64,000 nt of DNA from Cricetomys ansorgei. Lineage: Eukaryota > Chordata > Mammalia > Rodentia > Nesomyidae. Location: positions 26,502,001 to 26,566,000 of the forward strand of contig JAMJFZ010001131.1 in assembly GCA_026225945.1 (NCBI GenBank), read 5' to 3'. Position 1 is the stretch's first letter. Every line of letters starts with the position of its first letter. This document shows positions 1 through 10,700 of the stretch, piece after piece. A model generated the notes under the pieces. It searched no databases, had not been told where the DNA came from, and saw only the letters and a list, made by a program, of their open reading frames with translations. Made by a program: the position numbers and the translations under genes.

Positions 1-26
1 TGGGAACATTTATTTTTTTTAATGGT

Positions 27-213
27 GTGTATGTGTGTGTGTGTGTGTTCACATGAGTGCATGTAGGTGCCTACAGAGGCCAGAAGAGGGCACCATATCT
101 CCTAGATTAGAGTTCTAGGTGGGTGTGAGCTGCCTGATGTGGTGCTGGGATCTGAACTCAGGTCCTCTGGAAGAGGACCTTTCTTTCTTAACTGCTAAGT
201 CTTCTCTCCAACC
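27..213 (-). repeat. B3 (B2-family) SINE with TG microsatellite
   Basis: Antisense B3: contains the reverse of the tRNA-like head (ending tctctccaacc) and the diagnostic 'gtgcctacagaggccagaagagggca'. A (TG)n tract at about 26-49 lies at its tail end. Confidence 0.8.
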
Positions 214-230
214 TGCTGTGTTGTGAACAT

Positions 231-695
231 TTGAAAATTCCCTCTACAACTATTCTGATTTCTACTTCTTTGTGATTAGCTTTTTTTTTTTTTAACTTCT
301 ACATGTAAGTGTGAACATTTGGCATTTGTCTTTCTATGTCTGATTTATTTAGCATAACCTTCCTGCTTCCACAGATGACAAGATTTTATTTTATTTTATT
401 TTACTTTTTACAACTAATAGTCTACTGTGTACAGACACCACACTTCTATCCATTCATCTGTTCATAGCCTAGGTTGGCCCGGTACCTGGGCGCTTGTCAG
501 TAGTGCTGCATTAAGCACGAGGCTACAAGTACCTCTTTGATGTGACACCTTTATTTCTTCTCCTTGGGGTTATACTCAGAAATGGAATTTATTTACTTAT
601 TTAGAGGATTTTTCTATGCTGTTTTCCACAGTAGCTCTACTAAATTAATATTCTCATCAAGTGTTTCAGATTTACTCTTTAATATTAATTGCACT
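231..695 (-). repeat. Ancient L1M 3'-end relic
   Basis: Antisense 3' region of a mammal-wide L1: 'ctatccattcatctgttcatagcc', 'tagtgctgcattaagcacgaggctacaagtacctctttga' and 'tgctgttttccacagtagctctact' follow the known order of the L1M 3' end. Strongly diverged; includes an (ATTTT)n stretch at about 384-405. Confidence 0.65.
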
Positions 696-699
696 TAAT

Positions 700-748
700 T
701 AATTTATTTAGTTTATTTTTATTTATTTATTTTTTATTTATTTAATTA
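700..748. repeat. (TTTA)n-rich tract
   Basis: Imperfect ATTT/TTTA repeats, probably grown from the adjacent LINE relic. Confidence 0.8.
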
Positions 749-770
749 GTTTAATTAACACTGCACTTTC

Positions 771-888
771 CAGACTCCAAGCTCATGAAGCTAGAAAAGA
801 CCATGTCTTGCTTGTTTACCACTGTATCCTCGATGCTTGATGCGTACTATGCACTCCATAAATATCCATTGAATAAGCAAATAATTAT
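771..888 (+). repeat. L2 LINE 3' end
   Basis: 'ctccaagctcatgaagctagaaaagaccatgtcttgcttgtttaccactgtatcc...' through 'ccataaatatccattgaataagcaa' follows the L2 3'-terminal consensus order. Confidence 0.7.
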
Positions 889-906
889 TTAAAGAGGTGT
901 AATCTA

Positions 907-1119
907 GGGCTGGAGAGATGGCTCAACCATTAAGAACATGACTGTCCTTCCAACCAGTATAGGTTCAAGTCCCAGCACCTATACTGCATCTCACAACCAG
1001 TTTTAACTCCAGTTCCAGGGGTCCAATGCCCTGTTTTGGCCTCTGTAGACACTGGAGGCATGTGGTGCACAGAAATACATCAGGAAAAACAAAAAGAAAA
1101 ATAATAAATCTTAAAAAGT
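907..1119 (+). repeat. B2/B3 SINE
   Basis: Starts gggctggagagatggctcaacc (tRNA-derived head), continues through the B3-type middle and ends in an A-rich tail with aataaatc. Confidence 0.85.
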
Positions 1120-2779
1120 AAGCCAAAAAACAAAGAGTTATAATCTGATGGTGACGGTCTTTTATCCCATGAGAAGCTTCCTTTTGACATTTTTTCTTAT
1201 GAAAGAACTCATCTTATACATTAGATTTTGCCACGTTAAGAAGCCATTCACGGTTATTTACAAAGAAATAGTCTGTGGATCTTAAAATCAGGTATGCAAA
1301 AGCATATCAGTTTGTGAGACTGTGAGAGTGATGATTTTAAATAATTGGAGAACATTTTCAATAGAGCAAAGTGAGCACAAAAACAAATGCATATACAACT
1401 ATTTAAGGAAGTTACCTGAATTTGCCCAAGCACAAGAGGCTTTTCATTGCAGGTAGGTGATAACATCATGGAGCATACAGTATTGGACATACAGGTATCT
1501 TCAGAGGTCATGGTGCTCTGGTACAAGGAAGCCTGAGCTACTTGCAGAGTCACCTTGAGCCTCTTCACAGAAGCCTGGAGGTATGGAACCTCTTAAACAC
1601 TAACGCACAACTAAAACATAACCTTTTCTTCCAGGGATGAGATGTATTTGGTTATGAAGTCCAGGAGATGGAAGAGGCTGTTTCACAGTCTTTCAAACAA
1701 CACCAGCATTGTCAGAAGGTTACTGCCTGCCCCATCCTTCCCTATTCCTCTCTGCCCTCAAATGATTTTTAACATGTTAAGGGCCAGGATGTTGCCCAGT
1801 TTTGCTACCAACTTTGCTTCTTGCTTATCTTTTATTTCAATGTCGGCTTTCTTTCCCCCATGTGCTCACTGACGTCTGATATGGGGGTCAAGCTATAATT
1901 AGTCTGTACATGAAGTTTAGTTCACAGTGGCTCTTTTGGCACTAGACTCAAATGGGCTTTGATGTCTGGCTGGAGCTTTGATCCCAGACCCTCAAATGGT
2001 GGTCATCACCCAATCTCAAAGGATTGCACTTTAGTCTCTTACCCCCCTCTTTTTGGAGACAGCTTTCCTCAATTACATCATTTGTGTCTGTTTGGCCATA
2101 AAGGCTGCAAGGCATCATTAGTTGCTTTTCTCTATAGCAAATCCTGCATCTGATGCTCCTACTCTGTCTGCAATAGAATGCTCGCTGCAGGGTCAGGAAC
2201 TCACAGAATGATGCACAGATTCTGCTGGGGTACTCTCAGGGATTGTTCTGTCAGAGGGTGCAGCTTCAGGCGGTGATTTGGGGACCTTTTCTGGCACTGC
2301 TTGGAAAATATCTTTAAGCATAAGCCACACAGTTGCAGTGTGCTCAACCAGCACGCTTTCTTGCTGGTACTGTAAGCTCATTCTCCAGATCCTCAAGGCA
2401 GGAGGTCCATTCTGTCTTTAATGTCACACTCTCTGGGGATCTACAGCAGTGTTTGTGAAAAGAATAAGCCTTCAGGGAGAGGAAAAGACTAGGGCTGAAC
2501 ACCACTTGAAAAGGAGAGTAAATAAGTAGCAATATTAGAGGAAGAAGCACCAGTGACTGCTTAAAAGAAAGGGGAGAAATTCAAAACTGTAGCAGAAAGT
2601 GAGACCTTGTTCGTAATGGAAGGGGACTGAGGGCGATTACTGGCAGCTGCCTCCTTTTTACCTACAAATGAAACACAGAATCCAAGAATAAAGAAAATCC
2701 AGCAAACTAAACTAGAGAGGAGAATATTTGGCTGTTAGGTTCAGAAGAGAACAGGGGCAACTAGGCCAGGCACACTTAA
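1120..2779. other. Unassigned 5' flank
   Basis: No gene or repeat recognised. Only short chance ORFs without codon bias or homology that I can see. Confidence 0.5.
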
Positions 2780-2960
2780 TCTGATGACATTGGGAATTTT
2801 CCTGGAAAAACAATTACAGCATTGAGCTCCTTGCTGCAAACTTCATTCGACAGCCCCGGTTTGCTTTAATTGGCATCTGAATGAGCAGCATTATTTATTA
2901 ATGCTTAACGGATACTTTGGAAAGCATAACTTTTTTTTCCTATCCGTGGCCATTTTATTG
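2780..2960. promoter_or_regulatory. Candidate conserved non-coding element upstream of Dact1
   Basis: Unique block with clustered homeodomain-type cores (TTAAT, TAATTG, ATTAAT), a perfect STAT/BCL6-type TTCCTGGAA (2799-2807) inside a 13-bp palindrome (2797-2809), and CpGs otherwise rare in the flank. About 2.4 kb upstream of the gene. Regulatory role is inferred from texture only. Confidence 0.3.
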
Positions 2961-3817
2961 GCAGAACCCTCTGCATACATTAGTTTTAATATGTAAACTT
3001 GTTGGGAACACTTTTTTTCACGGGGATGAACAAGCCGCTATGACAAATGGTTTGCTTTGGACTGACAAGCCAGCCTGAAGTGGCATTTGGTGGGAAACAG
3101 GGTGTGTGTGTGTTGGGGGAAGGTAGGAAGGTGGAGAAGTTTGGAGACACAGCGACTTGTCTGTCAGCTAACAAGATTTATTAGCAGTGTGTAAAAACAC
3201 ATTTCAGCTTTTCCCTCCTCCGACTATATAAATATAGTTGTCAATGTGTGACATAACACAGGCCACAATAATAGAGTCCATCCAGCCAAAAGGAACCAAA
3301 TTCAGAACTTGAAAGCAAGGGGTCTGTTTAGATATGGGCAGAGTGAAACAACGGCAGAGGACTTGGGAGAGGGGCGTTTGGCAAGCAAGGCAAGACATTA
3401 TCCTTAAGTGTCTTCCTGAAACTAGGGAGCAAAATTAGTTTTTGTATTACCACGTAGTGTTTGGCACACAAAAGGCGTAAGGAACAGATGATCTGTAGAC
3501 GCTGTATGTGCGGGAACAGCTGAATATGGTTCTGTTTTTATATCGTGCTGCTCATGAACCAAGGCTGTGATCCCTTTCATGTTTGTGGGAGGTAGCGGGT
3601 TGGGGATAAGAGGTGTGAGTGGGTGGCAAGGGAGTGCTTGCTTTTGTTTGTGTCTTTTTGGTAAAAGTCAACTTAATTCTATTTGTTGTAGAGATTAAGT
3701 GGGTACTATTAAGTTTAAAAGTATGCTAATAGAAAAACAATTTACAATGACCCTGCACCCTCTGGAGTCTCCTCCAGCAGTTATCAGTCGCAAGCTTTTA
3801 GGCCTGCACTGAGTGAG
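2961..3817. other. Unassigned 5' flank
   Basis: Unique, AT-rich sequence. No gene or repeat recognised. Confidence 0.5.
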
Positions 3818-3990
3818 AACACTGATACAGTCCCTGCCTTCAGGGAGCTTTTATGATGTAGCTGGAGAGAAGGCACACAATGGACACCTAAGTACACAGA
3901 TTATGTGTGCCCAGAAAAAGGACCAGACAACAGCATGGGAGGAGGACCAAACATTCATGCAGTTAACCAGGTCAGAGGGGGAAGTGAATG
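3818..3990 (-). repeat. L2 LINE relic
   Basis: 'acagtccctgccttcagggagcttttatgatgtagctggagagaaggcacaca' matches the reverse of the L2 3' region (…gtaagctccatgagggcaggga…). Highly diverged. Confidence 0.5.
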
Positions 3991-4391
3991 AATCGATCTT
4001 GGAAGATTAGACCACATACAGTGTAAAAAAAGGGAGAATTCTTTGCTGTAGTAAGCAGCCGGACAAAGGTGTAAAATTCTGAAATCATGACCTGAAATGT
4101 GTTCCTTCATATAACACTTTGTCTTAACTTCACCAAATTGTGGTCTGCTAAATTCAATTTCTGAGATGCTTGGATGCAGTGCTTTTTATGAGACATGTGG
4201 TGTAGCCCCATAGGCCAGCAAGTGGCATTTCCAGAGAGATCCCTATGACATTGAAATACTCACTGAGTGGCATCCCAAGGATACCAAATCCCAAACAGTA
4301 CTTCAGGGAAAATTCGAGAACGATATATCTTGAGATTTACCTGCTAACTCTTGAGATTTACCTGTGCCCTCCCACCCCCCGTATATGCATT
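3991..4391. other. Unassigned 5' flank
   Basis: No gene or repeat recognised. Confidence 0.5.
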
Positions 4392-4556
4392 ATATGCTGT
4401 TTGTCACTATAATTCTTAGAACAGGCAGATCTGTTAGCTCCCATTTTACTACTGGGTAAACCGGGGCACAAAGAGAGGACTCTTAACTTCCTATTCGTGA
4501 ATGAAATAGAAGCCAGAGTCAGACAGTCTAATTTCAGAGTCGAGGCTCTAGTGAAC
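4392..4556 (-). repeat. MIR SINE
   Basis: Antisense MIR: 'ctcccattttactactgggtaaaccggggcacaaagagaggactcttaactt...agccagagtcagacagtctaatttcagag' follows the MIR core. Confidence 0.65.
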
Positions 4557-5201
4557 AGAGAATAATGAACAATAAGACCCCAAATCCTAGGTGCTCACAG
4601 GCCAGGCTTTATAAGAATTGATGCGCCTTCTGGCCTTACAGCGGCATGCTTCTCCCTGATTTTAAATGCCTTCTACAGCAAGGCTACCGCCGACAAGCTA
4701 AAACAAACAGTTTTAGAACAACATCCTTGCTTTTTTTCCCAATTATAAAATAGTTTAGAACAAAGGCAATCTCCAAACCCAAATCCACCGAAATGGCGTT
4801 CGAGTATCTAGCGGACTTTAGCTTGGGGTGGAGAATCCCCAATCCGAGGGGGTGGACTTGTGACGCGTGAGGAAAGGGTTAAGTTTCAGAGAGTTGTCCC
4901 GGGAGCCCGAAGCCCCGGCGTCCGCAGACTGGCCCGCGAGGCCTGCGGTAACAGGACGCCCGGCCCGCGCCCGCCCCGGCCTCCGGGGATGGAGCCGAAC
5001 CAATAGGCGCGGAGGGGATCGCGGTGCCTTCCGACCGAGAAAGGGGCGTGGAGTCGGGGCGGGGCCGGGCCGGACGGGGGCGGAGTCAGGGCAGCCAGGG
5101 GCGGAGTCTGACCAGGGCCGAGGCGTGGCCAGGGCGGGGCGCGGAGCAGCCGCGGCGCCTGACAGCAGCTGAGAGCTGTGAGCCGGCGGGCGTGACGTAG
5201 C

Positions 5202-5291
5202 ATGGCCGGGGCGTTATCAGCTGCGGGGCCGCAGACTGGAGCGGCGCGGGACGCGAGCGCGGGCGGCATGAGCGCGCGGCCGGGGCCCTAG
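5202..5291 (+). other. Candidate upstream ORF in the Dact1 leader
   Basis: An ATG at 5202 with strong context (A at -3, G at +4) opens a 29-codon frame ending at TAG 5289-5291. A second in-frame ATG lies at 5268. It ends 47 nt before the Dact1 ATG and is in a different frame. It matters only if transcription starts upstream of 5202 (or of 5268 for the short version), which the sequence cannot show. Confidence 0.35.
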
Positions 5292-5338
5292 TGCGTGCTG
5301 CTGCGCCCGGCCTCCCCGGGCCTGGGGGCGGGTGGGTC

Positions 5339-5662
5339 ATGAAGCCCGACGCGGCGCGCGAGCCCGAGCCGCAGACCCCCGGCCGCGGCGCGGAGCCCGA
5401 GGGGCGCTGGCGTGAGAGGGGCGAGGCTGACACGGAGCGGCAGCGTACCCGCGAGCGCCAGGAGGCCACGCTGGCGGGGCTGGCGGAGCTGGGGTACCTG
5501 CGGCAGCGCCAGGAGCTGCTGGTGCGCGGCGCGCTGCGCTGCTCCGGGGCCGCGGGGACTGCCGCGGCGCGCGCCGGGGAGCTGCGGGGGGACGCGGCGC
5601 AGCGCAGCCGCCTGGAGGAGAAGTTCCTGGAGGAGAACATCTTGCTGCTGCGGAGGCAGTTG
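5339..5662 (+). CDS. Dact1: Dact1 coding exon 1
   Basis: Encodes residues 1-108 (phase 0 end): an Arg/Glu-rich N-terminus and the first half of the leucine zipper, ending in LLLRRQL. The donor is TTG|gtaggt at 5663. The start ATG has G at -3 and A at +4, an adequate context. The exon is very GC-rich because it lies inside the promoter CpG island. Long ORFs in other frames here are composition artefacts. Confidence 0.96.
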
Positions 5663-7744
5663 GTAGGTGCTGGCCGCTGGCCGCGGGGTCCCCGGGCGCG
5701 GCGCGATCCCTGCGTCGGATGTCCCTGACCTCCGGTGTCGCGGGTGCCCCCGGGCGCGCGACGCCCACGAGCTGCGGGTTGGCGCCTGCTTTGTGTCACC
5801 TGAGGAGCGGGCGACCTCGCGCGGATTGCGGGGAGGGGCTGGCCGCTCTTCCCTCCTGCGTTTGGAATTCGTGGAGTCCCTTGGCTCCAGCCTGAAAGTT
5901 AGGCTGCTGCATGATGCCCCCTTCTCCAGAGGTTTGCAACCTCCTACTTAAAATACCATTTCACCTCGTGGTTTCCCTAGTTACCCCCCCCCCGGGGGTC
6001 GGGGAAAAGCGAGGAAGGGGCTTGTGGCTTGGCTAACTGTCCAACCTTGAGTTTTACGGTTACGGCGAAGCTTCTGCTGGGAGCGGTGCCCCTCCCGGTG
6101 CTCTCTCCCTTGCAAGCCTCTTTCGCCCAGGATAGTGCTTAGTTTTAAATAGAAGTCCTTTGTATAAGGCAGCTAAAACTAGATGCAAATACTGGCGATT
6201 TGGCTCGGGGAGCTTGCCCCCTCCTCTCGTATTTTATCCGGTCCGCCAGCTGTGGTTGGTGGTGGAGGTGGGAGAAGAGAGAACCTGCTCCCTGGGAGCA
6301 TTTATCATATTGGATTTCTGTCACTGTCTCAGTCCTTCTGTGCAGTCTTCATTAACGAGGAAGAAAAAGAACTTTGAGCTCAACCTGTGTTGAGAACAGC
6401 TTTTGACGCTGCCTTAAAACAATGGCGACAGTTTTGTTTCAATGACCTCAAAACGTAGTTTTGGAAACAGCAAAAAGATTCTTATCCCACCATGTTACAT
6501 TAGACTACGTACGCTAGATATTGGCCCTCCGAAAGTGATGCTGTGGGCTGTCATGTGTTTTCTTGAATTATTGTTTTCTAGGTTATTTGTATGTTTATTG
6601 AACATCAAAGTGCTTTCACTTAATTCATTTTTTTTCCTGATGAAATTCAGATTTTAGCACACCAGCATATGGATTATGTCTCCAAGCTTTTAAAGTCACA
6701 GGACACGAGCAAGGACCAGATATTTTTGTGTATCTATTTTGTAAGGATGTGCGCTGTGATTTGCATAATAGCTCTGTTTTTGGCGTTTTATGGTCTCTTT
6801 GGTAATAGAACAGAATTGCATGTACATCAGTTTGAGCCAGTTCTTTCTAGTTGTGACTGGTCGTTTACATCTCAGCATTGTCTTGTACAATAGTACCTTT
6901 TTGTCTTCATGAATCTCAAGATTGTGAGTGGAGCATTCCCATTGTCCTCTTCAGGGGAGCAAGGCAGTGTGTCAGGAGAATTCCACTCCAGCCAGTGTTT
7001 ATGGTACTGTTTTCATTTGTAGACTTGGCATTCTTGATTTGAACCAGATGCCTTTTGCGTTCTTTTGCTTTTCTAGCAATAGGAAGCACTAGGTGGCAGT
7101 GTGAGTTAGCACAACCAATCTGCCACCTTTGGAAACCCAAGCTGAGTTCAAATCTTGATGGGCTTTCCCTCGAGGGTTTTGGATTCTGCCAGCTCACATT
7201 ATACTTGGCGCTGGGCTATTAGTATTAATTTCTCGCTTTCAAAGACCCTAAGACTGATTAAGCTCCACTAAGCAACTAATAGAAAACAAAATTCTGTAGG
7301 CCATGACATTTGGCCAGAAAAACTCACCTAAGAAAGATTATAGTGTATTGCAGGAAATCTGTTACTCTGACTTCAGGAGCCTACTGTGGAGGATTTTCTT
7401 TAAGCTGGCTGTACACCAGATGACTGGAAGCCCGTACAGATTCGTTGTCCTTACCTATGAAAGGTCACATTTTGTATAGATTAGAAAAAGTTAAACCAAG
7501 TCTTTTCCTTTCCCACAGTACTAGGCATTGCACGCGGAGGCTAGTGTACACTAGCCAAGCTACAGTGAGCTATGAACTCAGCCACACACAATTTTTAAAC
7601 TTATTATTGTGTGTTTGGTGTGTGTGCATGAGTGCAGTTGTGTGCCACGTGGCTCCGTGGCAGTCAGAGGACAACTTTCAGCAGTTGGTTCATCAGGCCT
7701 GAGCAGCAAGCGATTTTTACCCACTGAGTCATGCTGCTGGCCCC

Positions 7745-7777
<33 letters not shown>

Positions 7778-10700
7778 TTTTCTTTTTTTTTTTTTAATGA
7801 ACAAATGTTGTGTAACCAAAAAAGTGATATGAGAAAGATTTAATGGTAGGGCATGCCTTGGTTTCTTGAAGTCCATGCTTCAGATTATGCAGTGGCACTT
7901 CAATTTAAAAGGGCCGAGTGAATAGATGAGTCGTTTGAATAGAAGACTTTCTGGCTGTGTCATCAGATGCATCCACTTTTCCTGTCCCCGTTTCTTCCTA
8001 ACCAGAACTGTTTGAGGAGGAGAGATGCTGGTTTGTTGAATCAGTTGCAGGAACTTGACAAGCAGATAAGTGACCTGAGACTGGATGTGGAGAAGACATC
8101 TGAAGAGCACCTGGAGACAGACAGCCGGCCTAGCTCGGGTGAGTGAGCAAGCTGGGCGCAGAACTCCGCACTCAAGGGAGACACCCGGGCCGAGGGCTAT
8201 GGAGTTTGTTCCCAGTGTGAAAACAATTGAAAAGCAGTGTCATTCAGTTGCTTGAGAAGGAAATAAATGCAGTCTACAAAATTTTCAATAATGTGATTGA
8301 GCTTCGCAATGTCCCCTGAGTTTAAAAAAATACAAACTTCTATTCAGATTTCTGGTAGAGCAAACAGACCTCCTTTGAAACCTGAGAAAGTCAGTTCTGG
8401 GCTAGAAAATTAGTCACACTTCAACTTCCTGAGATCACTGCAAAGTTTTTTTTTACCCCCTTCTTCTTTTAAGCCATTTGGCTCCTTAAGTTTCCTTTTC
8501 TCTTAAAGTTACTTATCTATTTACTTTTTTTTGAGACAGAGCATTACTTTGTAGCCCAGGCTGACCTTGTAGTCACTCTTGTCCTCCTGAGTCAGCTTTC
8601 TGAGTGCTGGGATTATAGGGATGAGCCACCATACCCAGAGACCTTAGTTATTCCTTCTGAAACATTCATGATGAGGTTGAGGTTCTGGAAGATGTAGATT
8701 CCTTTTTACACACCTTTAAAGGTGGAACAAAGAGGACAATGAAAGGAACTTTGAGCTTTACTCAATGTTACATGATTTTTGCCTTTTCTAAGGAAAATTT
8801 GAAGTAAAACCATATAACCAGAACCCTAAAATCCACAATGTATGTGAAACCCAACAACTTAAAACAAAACGCAGCTTTTCTTCTCTTTGATGCCTTACCC
8901 TTTTGTCTTTTTAAACATAAATATGTATTATTGCTTAATATGATCTTAATTCCAACCATCTTTTTACTCGTAGGGTTTTATGAGCTGAGTGATGGGGCTT
9001 CCGGATCCCTGTCTAACTCTTCTAACTCAGTATTCAGTGAATGTTTGTCCAGCTGTCATTCCAGTGCCTGCTTTTGCAGCCCCTTGGAGGCAGCCTTGAC
9101 CATCTCAGATAGTTGCCCCAAATCTGCAGGTAAGGATTGTTTGCATTTGTCAATTTTAATTGGAAGAGGTTAGGGGTCTTTAAAGTTATGTAGCTTCTAC
9201 TGCTTCCTTGATAGGAAAACAATCTGGTCAGTGTGCTGCATGGACTCAGTGCCACAGTTTTACAGAGAGCCTACATTGTGATCCAGGTGAACATCTAGTC
9301 TAACCAACTCTTTGGATGCCATTTGGCTTTATATTATGGAATTAGAAAGACACTTTGCCTTTAGAGGCATTGTCCCCATATTAGAGCTACTGAACTCTGT
9401 TTTCTTTACTGTTTAACCTCCCTCCCACCTTCTCTCCCTCCCTCCTTCCATCCCTCTCTCTCTCCCTCCTTGCCTCCTACCTTTCTTTCTGATGCTGATT
9501 GAATCCAGGGCCTTGCACATAATACATACTATACAATCTACAACCCCATTTCTAACGTTCTTTTTTTTGTGTTTCTGGGGTACCACTGGCATGCTACTCC
9601 TGAAAAATCTCTGGATCTTTATTTTCTTTTGAAAACTATCCTGGAACTCTTACTCTGTAATACACATTGAGTTACACACATCCATCAGTTTAGCCAAGGA
9701 CTGTTGACAGTCAGGAAGCAGTGGCCCTACCACGTTTCTGAGAATACGCCACATAATAAAATTCCTCAGAGTCCGTGTGTTAGAACTCTCCACTTTAGGC
9801 TTCAGAGATAATCATGATATTGTTAGTGATGGAAGAGCTTATGCTGATCTGCATACATGTATCTTCTTTGAATTCCCCAAACAGTTTTTCAGGGTGCAGT
9901 TGTAAACCTTCAGGGTGCAGTTATGTATTAAGAAAATGAGTGTCTGGAGAGATGGCTCAGCAGTTAAGAGCACTTATTGCTCTTGTAGAAGGTTCAGGTC
10001 CCTGCAAACCATCTATAACTCTTCTTCCAAGGGATCTGACCTCTCTTCTGATCTTTGCAGGCTCCTGCACACATGTGGTATACATACATACACTCAGCAC
10101 ATACGTATGCATATATACACACACATAAAACTAAATATTAAAAAATGAGGTCAAGTAAGGTTATTTAAATGATTTGTGGCTATATAGTTGGGGAACAGTG
10201 GGATTCAAACTCAGGTCTAATTACCAAGCTTATGTTCTTCTACCCTTCCAAGGGAATTCAGAAATGGTTATAACCAACCATCTCATCTGGTAACAGAAAA
10301 CTGTGCCTATAAGCCAGGTAATTGTCAGAAGCTTCCACCTGCTGAGTGAGAGTTGTCCCTGAAAGTAGGAACTCCCCCTAATTCATGCTATATTTTGGGA
10401 GCACAGAACAGCAGAGAACATGAGGATCCGAGCTGCCGGAGGAGCAGGAATGAGCCACTCATGGCACTCTGTTTTTCATCTGCGTACAAGGCTGAATTTT
10501 TTAGTTCAGGCAAAGCAAACATCACACTGAGCAGCTGAGGTTGCTAATTGGTCAAGCCTCTGTATTTGTACAGTATGTGTTGTCAGCAGCAATCATTTGG
10601 GAGAGTACAGAACTCTACTTTCCAGTATCTGGGCCTCCAGTTCATTGTTAATTGCTCCCCATCACTCTGCAGATCTGGTTTCAGAGGGAAACTTTATAAA

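Larger units (their letters stand above)
4860..5910 (+). promoter_or_regulatory. Dact1: CpG-island promoter and 5' UTR of Dact1
   Basis: About 1 kb of dense CpG around the first exon. Visible elements: a CCAAT box (5000-5004), several GC boxes (near 5056, 5078, 5099, 5131) and a CRE-like TGACGTAG (5193-5200). There is no TATA box. This is the usual architecture of a dispersed-start developmental promoter. The start site probably lies between about 5150 and 5300, which is inference. The G-runs at 5056-5080 fit a G-quadruplex pattern. Confidence 0.8.
5663..8005 (+). other. Dact1: Dact1 intron 1
   Basis: GT-AG intron of 2343 bp. Its first 250 bp belong to the CpG island. Positions 5912-7590 are mostly unique sequence in which I recognise nothing beyond a C-run near 5985 and a perfect 18-bp palindrome at 7539-7556. 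The 3' part holds a B3A-type SINE and a TTA microsatellite followed by poly-T. Confidence 0.9.

Noticed and set aside
5291..5338. Upstream in-frame extension of the Dact1 frame from GTG 5291
   Set aside because: No ATG upstream in frame after the TAG at 5198-5200, and the family starts at MKP, which is the ATG at 5339.
5086..5799. 237-codon antisense and overlapping frames in the promoter CpG island
   Set aside because: Arg/Pro/Ala-rich low-complexity translation expected from CpG-island DNA; no splice or homology support.
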